Shown here: positions 27,425 to 38,926 of the stretch, one piece after another
How the letters are laid out: every line of letters starts with the position of its first letter
Position numbering within the stretch: position 1 is the first letter of the stretch
DNA from: Clostridiaceae bacterium
Lineage (GTDB): Bacteria; Bacillota; Clostridia; DSM-8532
Direction of reading: 5' to 3'
Assembly: GCA_012728095.1 (NCBI GenBank)
Contig: JAAYFU010000007.1
Span: 1 to 64,000, forward strand
DNA: 64,000 nt
Program-made: the position numbers and the translations under genes
The notes under the pieces: model-generated
What the model was told of the DNA's origin: nothing
What the model saw: only the letters and a program-made list of their open reading frames with translations
Database searches by the model: none

Positions 27425-27461
27425 TGCCGTGAGGGATATTTCAGCAATATCACTCACGGCA
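27425..27461. terminator. Bidirectional terminator between the penicillin-binding protein and the RNA methyltransferase
   Basis: TGCCGTGAG-GATATT (27425-27440) pairs with AATATC-CTCACGGCA (27446-27461), with one mismatch and a five-base loop. On the plus strand a T-rich tail (CTTTTAATGTTTTTTT) follows. The genes on each side converge here. Confidence 0.85.
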
Positions 27462-27503
27462 CTTTTAATGTTTTTTTATCTTAAGCTGCAACCAAATCAT
27501 CTG

Positions 27504-28634
27504 CTATTCAGGTTTCGGGCCAAAGTATTGATAATAGTAACTTAGAAGCCCTCCGTTATAAAGCTTGCGATTTTTATCTGCCTTCCTTCCGAAAGCTTTT
27601 TCGAACCCAGTATCCGCACTGATTATATAGTAAGACCAGGTAGGCAGCCTTTTAAAACTTTCGGCCATAGTCTTATAGAGACGAGCATTTTCCCTTTTAT
27701 CTCCCAGCCTCTGGCCATATGGAGGATTTGTAATAATAAAACCGTATTTGGCTTTTGAAGAAATGTCTTTTACATCTCTAACCTGAAAATGCACTGCTTC
27801 CGCAACTCCTGCCTGTCTGGCATGATAATTGGCCATACTTACAGCTTCGGGATTTATGTCATATCCATGGATAAGCTTCTCTTTGACCGGCTTAATTAAG
27901 CTTCTTGCTTCATCTAAAGCATTGTACCAGGTTTTCTTGGGTATTAAAGGCCATTCCTGGCAGTCAAATTCCCTGTCAAGACCCGGAGCCTTGTTAATTG
28001 CCATCAAAGCAGCTTCAATAGGAATGGTGCCGGAGCCGCAAAAAGGATCTATCAGGTATCTACCCGGCGACCATCGGCTTATCATAATCAGGGCAGCCGC
28101 AAGAGTTTCCTTAATCGGCGCGGTATATGCAAGACTCCTGTAACCTCTCTTATGCAGGCCGTCGCCGGTACTGTCCAGTGCGATTATTACATTGTCCTTT
28201 GTTATGCTGAATACAATATGAAATCTTGGGCCTGTCTCCGGGAAAGTTTCGAGCTTATATACCTTTTTCAATCTTTCCACAACCGCTTTTTTTATTATTG
28301 ACTGGCAATCAGACACACTCATGAGAGTCGATTTAACGCATCCGCCGGTAACCGGAAATTCAGCGTCCATTGGAAGCCAATCCTCCCAGGGTATTGCAAG
28401 AACCGCTTCAAAAAGATCGTTAAAAGTTGTAGCGGTAAATTCCCCCATTAATACGCAGACACGCTCTGCCGTGCGCAGCCACAGGTTCGCCCGGCAAAGC
28501 GCCTCAAAATCACCGTCAAAAAAGATTTTTCCGTTATCGGTAAAAGTATCTCCGTATCCTAAGTATTTAATTTCACGTGCCACAACCGATTCTGTACCGA
28601 ATGTTGCTGTGGCATACAACCGTAATTTCCCCAT
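27504..28634 (-). CDS. THUMP-domain class I RNA methyltransferase (YpsC/RlmL-like)
   Basis: A 376-residue SAM-dependent methyltransferase with an N-terminal ferredoxin-like/THUMP region (about 1-155) and a Rossmann catalytic domain. The SAM site reads IDPFCGSGTIPIEAAL near 195, and the target-base motif is NPPYG near 300. E. coli RlmL homologues make m2G2445 in 23S rRNA, and the Firmicute YpsC group is assumed to do the same. It lacks the second RlmK module found in proteobacterial fusions. It faces the nucleoside kinase gene with a 76-base gap on the same strand. Confidence 0.88.
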   Translation of the reverse strand: MGKLRLYATATFGTESVVAREIKYLGYGDTFTDNGKIFFDGDFEALCRANLWLRTAERVCVLMGEFTATTFNDLFEAVLAIPWEDWLPMDAEFPVTGGCVKSTLMSVSDCQSIIKKAVVERLKKVYKLETFPETGPRFHIVFSITKDNVIIALDSTGDGLHKRGYRSLAYTAPIKETLAAALIMISRWSPGRYLIDPFCGSGTIPIEAALMAINKAPGLDREFDCQEWPLIPKKTWYNALDEARSLIKPVKEKLIHGYDINPEAVSMANYHARQAGVAEAVHFQVRDVKDISSKAKYGFIITNPPYGQRLGDKRENARLYKTMAESFKRLPTWSYYIISADTGFEKAFGRKADKNRKLYNGGLLSYYYQYFGPKPE

Positions 28635-28710
28635 ATTGCTCCTTTATCAAGTATTATTAATTCTCCGCTTCGTTTAAACATGCAGTAAATTACCTTTTAT
28701 TATTACGGTT

Positions 28711-30369
28711 TTATTCACTGAATATTGAGCCTCCCATAAACTCACGCAAAATTGAATTTGCCGGTACAAGATCGTTGGGCGCCGATACAAAATAACTCAA
28801 AAATTCAATAAGCCTTCGGGCCTCTGCATACTGAGGCATATCATTGGTTATTTCATAAAGCAACGGAAGCGCCAGAGGCTTTAACATCGGAAGTTCATAA
28901 ATCAAGGAAGAATTAAACATTGCATCTGCATTTTCCTGGAACGGAAAGATGTTTCTCTCTTCTCCTTTTCTAACGCTGGGCCACATCTCAATTGTTCTTG
29001 GCGCAGACGTGCCTCTGTACCTGTTGTCCCTGACCATACGCCTGATAAGTCTTAAATCAGTGGTAGGAATTCGGTTATGCCTGTCAATTCGCATGGAAGT
29101 AATAGCGCTGATATATATATTGAATTTATTCTCCTGTTTTACTTCACTGGTAAGCCTGGGATTCAAACAATGAATGCCCTCGATCACCAATACCTCTCCC
29201 TCAGACATTTTAAGCCTTCTGCCCCTATATTCTCTCATACCTGTTTGAAAATTAAAGTAGGGAATTTCAACCTCGCCGCCATTAATCAATGTATTTATGT
29301 GTTGGTTAAAAAGATGAAGATCTACTGCTTCCAAAGCCTCATAGTCAGGTTTTCCCTCTTCGTCCAATGGGGTTTTGCACTTTTCCACAAAATAATCATC
29401 CACTGAAATATTAAGAGGTTTTAAACCATTAACCCTAAGCTGGATGGACAATCTTTGGGCAAAAGTTGTTTTCCCTGATGATGAAGGACCGGCAATCATG
29501 ATTACTCTCTTTTGAGGCTGCTGATGTTTTATCAAATCAGCGATCTCAGCAATTTTTTTCTCGTGTAATGCTTCGGCCACCAGAACGAGATTTTTAAGGC
29601 CGCCGCTTTTTATCGCATAATTTAGCTTTCCTACATCCCCTACTCCGAGTATGCTGATCCATTCGCCGTACTCGGTAAAAATATTGAAAAGTTTTCTCGG
29701 AATGGGTACGTCCGGCAATACATTGGGGTTCTCTTTCTTCGGCAGAATCAATACAATACCGCCGTTATGGGCTTCTACTGCAAAAAGTTTAAGATAGCCG
29801 GAACTCGGTACCATGTAACCATAGAAATAATCTTCTATATCTTCAAATCTGTAAAGTGAAACATAATCTTTCTCGCGGTTTTCTATAGCTCTGTATTTAT
29901 CTCTGCGCCCTTTCTCCAGGAATAGTCTTCTCGCCTCATCAATAGAAACAGTCACTTTGACAAAAGGTATATCCTTTTCGACCAGTTCTCTCATCCGCTT
30001 TTCAATCTTTTTTGCATCATCCGGGGTTACCTGGCAATCCAGAATCTCAAAGTATATGCCCCGGCTGACCGAATGGCGAATCTGTAATTCTAATCCTGGA
30101 AACAAATCATTTACTGCTTTTAATAAAAGAAATTTTAGGCCTCGTTCATATATCCTGATTCCGTCTTCGCACGTCAAGTCTACAAAACTTATATCGCAAT
30201 CCTGTTCCAGGCGGTATGTCAGTTCCTTTATTTCATTATTTATCAAAGCTGCCACGATAATAGAATCCTTTTTCCCTTTTAAACCTTTAACAAGGTCTTC
30301 TATTTTTGTACCTTTTTTAACTGTCATATCATTACCGTTTAATTTTATGCATAATTCATTTTCAGTCAT
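28711..30369 (-). CDS. Nucleoside (uridine) kinase-like protein with ThrRS-type TGS and SAD domains
   Basis: A 552-residue fusion. Residues 1-65 resemble a TGS beta-grasp domain and about 70-210 resemble the second additional domain of threonyl-tRNA synthetase (RHSVSRGIYFEIL, PDDAKKIEKRMRELVEKDIPF). The C-terminal half is a P-loop kinase of the uridine kinase/phosphoribulokinase family, with Walker A AGPSSSGKTTFAQ near 290, ISVDDYF and IEGIHCLNP. The classic editing HxxxH is not intact (only RHSVSRG is seen), so aminoacyl-tRNA editing is unlikely. The same architecture is known in other Firmicutes and in Thermotogae; its role is unclear. The kinase assignment is strong, the exact nucleoside uncertain. 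Confidence 0.88.
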   Translation of the reverse strand: MTENELCIKLNGNDMTVKKGTKIEDLVKGLKGKKDSIIVAALINNEIKELTYRLEQDCDISFVDLTCEDGIRIYERGLKFLLLKAVNDLFPGLELQIRHSVSRGIYFEILDCQVTPDDAKKIEKRMRELVEKDIPFVKVTVSIDEARRLFLEKGRRDKYRAIENREKDYVSLYRFEDIEDYFYGYMVPSSGYLKLFAVEAHNGGIVLILPKKENPNVLPDVPIPRKLFNIFTEYGEWISILGVGDVGKLNYAIKSGGLKNLVLVAEALHEKKIAEIADLIKHQQPQKRVIMIAGPSSSGKTTFAQRLSIQLRVNGLKPLNISVDDYFVEKCKTPLDEEGKPDYEALEAVDLHLFNQHINTLINGGEVEIPYFNFQTGMREYRGRRLKMSEGEVLVIEGIHCLNPRLTSEVKQENKFNIYISAITSMRIDRHNRIPTTDLRLIRRMVRDNRYRGTSAPRTIEMWPSVRKGEERNIFPFQENADAMFNSSLIYELPMLKPLALPLLYEITNDMPQYAEARRLIEFLSYFVSAPNDLVPANSILREFMGGSIFSE

Positions 30370-30633
30370 AGAAACAGATTACCTCCCCCATGCTTCAGGT
30401 TAGTTCCATTATCCTATATTTACCCATATTCATCAAGTTTTTAAGATTTTGCAATAATATTATGCTCAAATAGTATGTCCAAAGTATTGTATTCCCTGCG
30501 GCAGTTTATAAAAAAACATGAACTATACAGAGTGTATTATTAATTTTATTTATTTTCACGGAGTAATGTCCTCACAAGTTAATACGCTTGTACATATTAT
30601 GTAAAAGAAACAAGCAAGGAGGCAAAACCTGGA

Positions 30634-30822
30634 ATGGATAATCTCAACATAGCAACAGTTTATACGGGAAACAATTGTACCGGCGAACCTATCATGATAC
30701 CGGTCATGCCTGTTCGGCCGGAACTTGCCCGGGCTTATGTGCCATACCAACTATACAATAAAATTTTTTCCGCACAGGAAAGCTTAAAAAAAGGAACTGT
30801 TTTCCCTGAACTAGTTAAATAA
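30634..30822 (+). CDS. cotJA: Spore coat-associated protein CotJA
   Basis: A 62-residue protein matching the CotJA family. It has the conserved PVMPVRPELARAYVPYQ core and a C-terminal amphipathic helix (YNKIFSAQESLKKG). In B. subtilis cotJABC is transcribed in the mother cell under sigma E and adds inner coat proteins. AAGGAGG lies 11 bases before the ATG. A CATATTAT about 30 bases upstream is a possible sigma-E -10, but I see no clear -35. It is the first of three genes spaced 21 and 3 bases apart. Confidence 0.93.
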   Translation: MDNLNIATVYTGNNCTGEPIMIPVMPVRPELARAYVPYQLYNKIFSAQESLKKGTVFPELVK

Positions 30823-30843
30823 TCATATAGGAGGTGTTATTAG

Positions 30844-31098
30844 GTGGATGAACAAACAACGCTTTTAGAGCAAATCATGGCTTACGATTTTGCTCTGTAT
30901 GATTTACAACTGTTTTTAAATACACATCCTTCAGATACGAACGCACTTCGAGACTATAAAATGGCCCTGGAACAATCCGAAAATTTAAGACGTCAGTACC
31001 AAAGCAAATACGGCCCTCTGACCGCCAGATATTTGCCGAATACAACCTGCTGGCAGTGGATTAACGATCCTTGGCCATGGAATAATAAGGAGGTATAA
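30844..31098 (+). CDS. cotJB: Spore coat protein CotJB
   Basis: An 84-residue protein with the CotJB pattern: LLEQIMAYDFALYDLQLFLNTHP, then SDTNALRDY and a tail rich in Trp, Pro and Tyr (CWQWINDPWPW). The start is GTG, with TAGGAGGTG upstream. An ATG four bases further on is out of frame. It sits between cotJA and cotJC, and the three proteins are thought to assemble together in the coat. Confidence 0.92.
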   Translation: MDEQTTLLEQIMAYDFALYDLQLFLNTHPSDTNALRDYKMALEQSENLRRQYQSKYGPLTARYLPNTTCWQWINDPWPWNNKEV

Positions 31099-31101
31099 GA
31101 A

Positions 31102-31674
31102 ATGTGGTTTTATGATAAGAAAACTCAGTATCCTATTAAAATAAAAAAACCGGACCCCAGAATGGCAATTGCAATTCTTACACAGTATGGCGGTCCCAAT
31201 GGCGAATTAGCAGCATCCCTGCGCTATCTGAGCCAAAGGTTCTCAATGCCTACCAAAGAAGCAAAAGCGACATTGAATGATATAGGCACCGAAGAACTTG
31301 CTCACCTCGAGATGATAGGCACAATGGTCCATCAACTGATGGATAAGGTTCCTCCGAAGGAACTCGAAAAACTGCATGTTGATACAAATTATGTTATCCA
31401 CGGAAGAGCTGTTTATCCTTCCGATTCCAACGGTGTCCCCTTCACCGCAGCCTATATTGAATCAATGGAAGATCCTATAGCGAACCTCAACGAGGATCTT
31501 GCTGCGGAGGAAAAAGCCCGTGCTACATATGACTACCTTATAAGTATAGCGGATGATCCCGATGTAATAGATCCCCTTCGCTTCTTAAGAGAACGCGAAG
31601 TGGTACATTATCAACGATTTGGCGAAACCCTGAGAATAGTCCGGGAGACCATGGGCAAGAAAAAATATTACTAA
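31102..31674 (+). CDS. cotJC: CotJC, manganese-catalase-like spore coat protein
   Basis: A 190-residue four-helix-bundle protein of the manganese catalase family. Metal-ligand patterns are visible as TEELAHLEMIG near residue 67 and REREVVHYQRFGETL near 170. It may scavenge peroxide in the coat, but catalase activity of CotJC is not established here. It starts three bases after cotJB, with AAGGAGG before the ATG. A strong inverted repeat follows about 60 bases after the stop. Confidence 0.93.
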   Translation: MWFYDKKTQYPIKIKKPDPRMAIAILTQYGGPNGELAASLRYLSQRFSMPTKEAKATLNDIGTEELAHLEMIGTMVHQLMDKVPPKELEKLHVDTNYVIHGRAVYPSDSNGVPFTAAYIESMEDPIANLNEDLAAEEKARATYDYLISIADDPDVIDPLRFLREREVVHYQRFGETLRIVRETMGKKKYY

Positions 31675-31730
31675 AGATAAAGATTATTGCTTATGCTGTG
31701 CACTTATACCTCCATATTTTTCCCCTTCAC

Positions 31731-31766
31731 ATAGAATAAACCAGTGTTTAAACTGGTTTATTCTAT
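31731..31766. terminator. Perfect 15-bp inverted repeat after cotJABC
   Basis: ATAGAATAAACCAGT (31731-31745) and ACTGGTTTATTCTAT (31752-31766) are exact complements around a six-base loop. Because the outer stem is AU-rich, each strand ends in a U-rich segment. It probably terminates the cotJ operon and possibly the minus-strand gene on the other side. Confidence 0.65.
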
Positions 31767-31778
31767 ATTAGTTGCAAT

Positions 31779-31925
31779 TTATTCCTCAAAGAACCTCATC
31801 AATTCTTCATTGAATCTATCCCGCTCATCGTAAAATAATTCATGACTGCTGTATTGGAACGGTATAAGTTTCGAATTTTCATATATTGGCTCTGTACCTG
31901 GTAAAGTTGAAAAGGACAAGCAAAA
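31779..31925 (-). pseudogene. Remnant C-terminus of an alpha/beta hydrolase
   Basis: On the minus strand about 48 codons ending in TAA at 31779-31781 read as a hydrolase tail. FQYSSHELFYDERDRFN followed by EELMRFFEE matches the end of alpha/beta-fold hydrolases: the catalytic His in S-S-H-E, then the final helix. There is no start, nucleophile elbow or upstream domain. The frame runs straight into the end of the metallopeptidase gene in another frame, so the rest has been lost by deletion. The family call rests on a short stretch. Confidence 0.55.
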
Positions 31926-31930
31926 GAATT

Positions 31931-32665
31931 TTATATAGCCAGCTTATATCCATATGTTTTAAGCCACTTTCGTTTTTCCTTGTAGCATGGCAGGACAGAC
32001 TCCACAAGTAACCAAAAGTCTTTTGAGTGGTTCATTATCTTTAAGTGGCATAATTCGTGTACGACCACATAATCAATAATATCGACCGGAGCCATGACTA
32101 ATCTCCAGTTTAAATTTATATTGCCCTTTACACTGCAGCTTCCCCACCTGGTTTTCTGGTCTTTAATGACAACTTTACAGGGAGTGGCATTTAACTTCAA
32201 TGAATACTTTTCTATTCTGTCGTTTACAATTTCAGAGAAGTATTGCCTGTACCATTTTATTAATGTTTCTTTTACTGCCTGCTTCCTTGATTCTTTAGTT
32301 AAACTTTGGGATATGTACACTGATATTGTATCATTCTGTATACACACTTCAGGCCTGGTTATATCCCTGTCCACGACTTTCAGGATATATTCTTTGCCTA
32401 GGTATAATAGTTTCTCACCGCTTACAAACTTCCTGGGTACAATATTTAAGTTCATTTCTCTTACTTTGTATATTTTGTTGATAATCCAGTCAGCTTTTCC
32501 CCGTATTGCTTCCTCAATCTGTTTTTTACCAAGGCGCAAAGGAACTGATACCTTTACTTCACCGTTCTTATCAATTTTTAACCCTATTGTTTTTCTATTG
32601 CTTCTGGTCAAAGTATAAAAAATCTTAGTATTTTTATATTCAATAAAATATTTTTCAGTTTTCAT
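31931..32665 (-). CDS. YgjP-like (DUF45) zinc metallopeptidase family protein
   Basis: A 244-residue protein of the YgjP/DUF45 group, related to M48 and SprT peptidases. The zinc motif HELCHLKIMNHSKDFW is near residue 200, with VVIKDQKTRWGSCSVKGNINLNWRL before it, and KTIGLKIDKNGEVKVSVP at the start. No signal peptide or membrane segment is seen, so it is cytoplasmic. Some members are linked to restriction or toxin loci, but nothing of that kind is adjacent here. The stop codon abuts the hydrolase remnant, suggesting the 3' flank has been rearranged. Confidence 0.88.
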   Translation of the reverse strand: MKTEKYFIEYKNTKIFYTLTRSNRKTIGLKIDKNGEVKVSVPLRLGKKQIEEAIRGKADWIINKIYKVREMNLNIVPRKFVSGEKLLYLGKEYILKVVDRDITRPEVCIQNDTISVYISQSLTKESRKQAVKETLIKWYRQYFSEIVNDRIEKYSLKLNATPCKVVIKDQKTRWGSCSVKGNINLNWRLVMAPVDIIDYVVVHELCHLKIMNHSKDFWLLVESVLPCYKEKRKWLKTYGYKLAI

Positions 32666-33015
32666 CTCATCACTCGCTTAATACATACACCATTAAATCA
32701 TTAAAGGAATTCTTCACCCTATCAATTTACTGATGGCCATTATTATATCATGATTTCTGGGGAAGCAAAAATCATTATATAACAAAACCTGTACAACCAC
32801 ACGGTAAGTTCCACGCATAGACGTTATTTCAACAAACTTGCGCCCCGAGAACAGGTATATCAGGCAGAACAAACATACTATGCAAGTAATGTCTGTTCCA
32901 TATAGGCCATACTCCACTTGTATTTATCGCTTGTTTTAATTATGCATTCATGGTCTAATCCTTTTGGCCAAATGATACTTGGCAGGCTATGGTTTTATTG
33001 AAATTAAGTATAAGT
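32666..33015. other. Intergenic stretch with no convincing gene
   Basis: Two short minus-strand frames exist (about 32714-32917 and 32877-33000), with no ribosome site and no recognisable similarity. The base composition is mixed, with nothing repeated. It may be decayed sequence, given the hydrolase remnant nearby, but I cannot name an origin. Confidence 0.4.
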
Positions 33016-33813
33016 TCATTCCGGCCGTATTCCTAACAGTATGGCGGCATTATTATAAAATATGGATTCCTCTTCGTCTTTTTCCAGGCAAAGCTCTTTA
33101 ATTCTTTCCACTTCTTCCCCCTGACTTTTCCATGGGGAATCCGAGCCGAAAACGATTTTTTTATATCCATGATTCCTGATGATTCTTTGCTTCTGCTCTT
33201 TATCCATATATCCCAGACAAAATGATGTATCAAAATATATATCCCTTCCTACAAGATACTTTTCGACATCGTCCCAATACCTGAAACCTCCCATATGGGC
33301 AGCAATAATGGTCCCCCCCTTGAAACGCCTGACTATTTTTTCAAGTCTTTCAGGAGTACAATGAAATGGAGGTATGTATCCAAGATCTTCCCCTGCGTGG
33401 AATATTATAATCAGACCTAATTCAAACGCCTTCTCATATATCGGATACAAAGCCTCATCATCCACATAAAAGTCCTGGTATTCGGGATGAAATTTAATCC
33501 CCTTTAATCCAAGCTCTTTAATTCTCTTAATCTCATTCTTCCAGTTCTTATATTCGGGATGAATACTTCCGAATGCTATTATATTATCCTTCTGGATTTC
33601 AGCCGCCCAACTGTTTATTGTCTCGGTCTGTGACGGTTTTGTCGCTATATTCAACACCACTGAATAAGTTATTTTATTTAGAGCCATTGATTCTTTCAAG
33701 GCACTTACAGTCCCGTTTATATATGCGGGAATATTTGCCTTTTTGGCTAAAACCGGAATAGCGACGCCGGCAAGCTCATCGGTAAAACAATGGGTATGAA
33801 AATCAATAACCAT
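33016..33813 (-). CDS. Amidohydrolase-family metal-dependent hydrolase
   Basis: A 265-residue TIM-barrel hydrolase of the amidohydrolase-2 group. The metal ligands begin with DFHTHCF (His6, His8). GIKFHPEYQDF, FHAGEDLGY, AAHMGGF and FGSDSPW follow in the expected order. Related proteins include decarboxylases and lactonases; the substrate is unknown. The gene is monocistronic and divergent from the DUF421 gene, with only 53 bases between the starts, so the two promoters must be close or overlapping. Confidence 0.85.
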   Translation of the reverse strand: MVIDFHTHCFTDELAGVAIPVLAKKANIPAYINGTVSALKESMALNKITYSVVLNIATKPSQTETINSWAAEIQKDNIIAFGSIHPEYKNWKNEIKRIKELGLKGIKFHPEYQDFYVDDEALYPIYEKAFELGLIIIFHAGEDLGYIPPFHCTPERLEKIVRRFKGGTIIAAHMGGFRYWDDVEKYLVGRDIYFDTSFCLGYMDKEQKQRIIRNHGYKKIVFGSDSPWKSQGEEVERIKELCLEKDEEESIFYNNAAILLGIRPE

Positions 33814-33866
33814 GATTATCCCCTCACTTTTTATCAGTTCTATAATAGCATAAAGAATCGTTCTTT

Positions 33867-34643
33867 GTGGACAATAATACTGACATAAATTATTACAGGG
33901 AAGTGAAACAAGTTTTGAATGAAGGCCTTGTTGTATTTGTTAGGTCCATTATCGCGTTCTTTTCGCTTTTGATTTTCACCAGAATAATCGGAAAAGAACA
34001 AATAAGCCAGCTTACATTTTTTGATTATGTATTGGGTATTACCATCGGTTCAATCGCTGCATCGCTGACCACTGATTTATCAAGCAGAGCGTGGCCCCAT
34101 TGGGTAGGGCTTATAACCTGGGCTGTTTTGGGTTACTTAATGGAGATTGTAACCCTGAAATGGAGGTATGCCTCAAAGGTTCTGGAAGGAGAACCGGTCA
34201 TCGTGATCATGAACGGCAAAATAATGGAGAAGGCATTAAAAAAAGCTAAATACAGGATTTCGGATATCCTTGAACTTATGAGGAACCAGGGTGTATTTGA
34301 CCCCAACGAAGTGGATTTTGCAATAATTGAGTCCAACGGGCAACTCTCGATATTAAAAAAGGCTGAACACTTACCGGTAACCCGAAAGGACATGAATATT
34401 CCTGTTCAAAACCCAGGTATAAGTACAGAACTGGTTTATGACGGCATGCTTATAGAAGAAAACTTAAGGCAGCTTAACAAGGACAAAGCCTGGCTTATGA
34501 ATGAACTAAAGGCACATGGTATAAACGACATATCTGAGGTTTTTTTAGTAACCTTGAACCCCGAAGGCAGCATTTATATTGATAAATACGATGACCATAT
34601 CACAAAGATCACAGATATAGGCGACTATAAAGGACCGTTTTAG
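33867..34643 (+). CDS. DUF421 (YetF/YcaP family) membrane protein
   Basis: A 258-residue membrane protein with three N-terminal helices (about 18-110) and a cytoplasmic alpha/beta part. The DUF421 signatures are FTRIIGKEQISQLTFFDYVLGITIG and GEPVIVIMNGK. B. subtilis has several paralogues, including ones found in spores, but no molecular function is established. The GTG at 33867 has only a weak upstream site; the TTG at 33915 has AGGGAAG before it and would begin the protein just ahead of the first helix, so the start is uncertain. The DUF4363 gene follows 11 bases later. Confidence 0.85.
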   Translation: MDNNTDINYYREVKQVLNEGLVVFVRSIIAFFSLLIFTRIIGKEQISQLTFFDYVLGITIGSIAASLTTDLSSRAWPHWVGLITWAVLGYLMEIVTLKWRYASKVLEGEPVIVIMNGKIMEKALKKAKYRISDILELMRNQGVFDPNEVDFAIIESNGQLSILKKAEHLPVTRKDMNIPVQNPGISTELVYDGMLIEENLRQLNKDKAWLMNELKAHGINDISEVFLVTLNPEGSIYIDKYDDHITKITDIGDYKGPF

Positions 34644-34654
34644 GAGGAGATCAA

Positions 34655-35020
34655 TTGAGAAGACTACTTGTAATTGCAATACCCTTAGTTACAATAATTT
34701 TATTTCTTGCTGTGATGTTAAGCGGTAATTTTTTAAAACAGCCATTAGGAAAGGATGACGACATACCGGGATTGATTGAAACTCTGATCAAAGACATCCA
34801 GGACGAGCAATGGGATAAGGTAAACCAAAAAGCCGAGGAATTGAACAATGCATGGGGAAAAGTAGTAAACAGGATTCAGTTCAGCGCCGAGAGAAATGAA
34901 ATAAATAACCTCAGCGTTGCTCTGGCTCGCTTCAAAGGAGCAATCCTTGAGAAAGACCGAACATCGGCGATTATGGAGCTAAAAGAAGCATATGAACATT
35001 GGAACCAGTTGTGCCAGTGA
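34655..35020 (+). CDS. DUF4363 family protein
   Basis: A 121-residue protein with one N-terminal transmembrane helix (about 4-24) and a helical extracytoplasmic domain with the TPR-like pattern DEQWDKVNQKAEELNNAWGK and ALARFKGAILEKD. It resembles DUF4363 proteins, which in clostridia commonly follow DUF421 genes. The start is TTG, with TAGGAGGAG eight bases upstream, overlapping the end of the DUF421 gene region. Function is unknown; pairing suggests it partners the DUF421 protein in the membrane. Confidence 0.82.
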   Translation: MRRLLVIAIPLVTIILFLAVMLSGNFLKQPLGKDDDIPGLIETLIKDIQDEQWDKVNQKAEELNNAWGKVVNRIQFSAERNEINNLSVALARFKGAILEKDRTSAIMELKEAYEHWNQLCQ

Positions 35021-35105
35021 TAATCTGTCTTATCCATATGCATTTTAATTCATCACCGGTTATATCCTGAAATCCGGAAAGATAAGTCAAGCTACTATAA
35101 ATAAA

Positions 35106-35136
35106 CCGGCAGATGATCCCGAAGACCACCTGCCGG
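35106..35136 (-). terminator. Terminator of the PFOR gene
   Basis: CCGGCAG (35106-35112) pairs with CTGCCGG (35130-35136). Further pairs inside the loop extend the stem, and the minus strand continues TTTATTTATAG. It may also end the plus-strand DUF421-DUF4363 transcript (AAAATACATCT follows there, which is weaker). Confidence 0.75.
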
Positions 35137-35203
35137 AAAATACATCTGATTTATTTTTCTTTGTTCTGCTCCAACAATTTGGCACAGAACTTTTTCTTAT
35201 AAA

Positions 35204-38806
<3,603 letters not shown>

Positions 38807-38827
38807 TTATATAGCAGTCCAGAGTTT

Positions 38828-38855
38828 ATTATATCACATTTTTAACTGCTAACAA
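38828..38855 (-). promoter_or_regulatory. Promoter of the PFOR gene
   Basis: On the minus strand TTGTTA (38850-38855) and a perfect TATAAT (38828-38833) are 16 bases apart, about 90 bases upstream of the PFOR start codon. Confidence 0.65.
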
Positions 38856-38926
38856 GTAAAAAATCGTCAATTTATAATCAATCTTGTTCACGGTTAATGA
38901 AACCTCGTCTTCATCAAATTATTGTT

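Noticed and set aside
32714-32917. Minus-strand frame of 67 codons with a hydrophobic stretch
   Set aside because: No ribosome site, no family resemblance, and composition unlike neighbouring genes.
38834-38855. Possible Rex (redox repressor) site at the PFOR promoter
   Set aside because: TTGTTAGCAGTTAAAAAT matches only one half of TTGTTAA-N4-TTAACAA; spacing and the second half are wrong.
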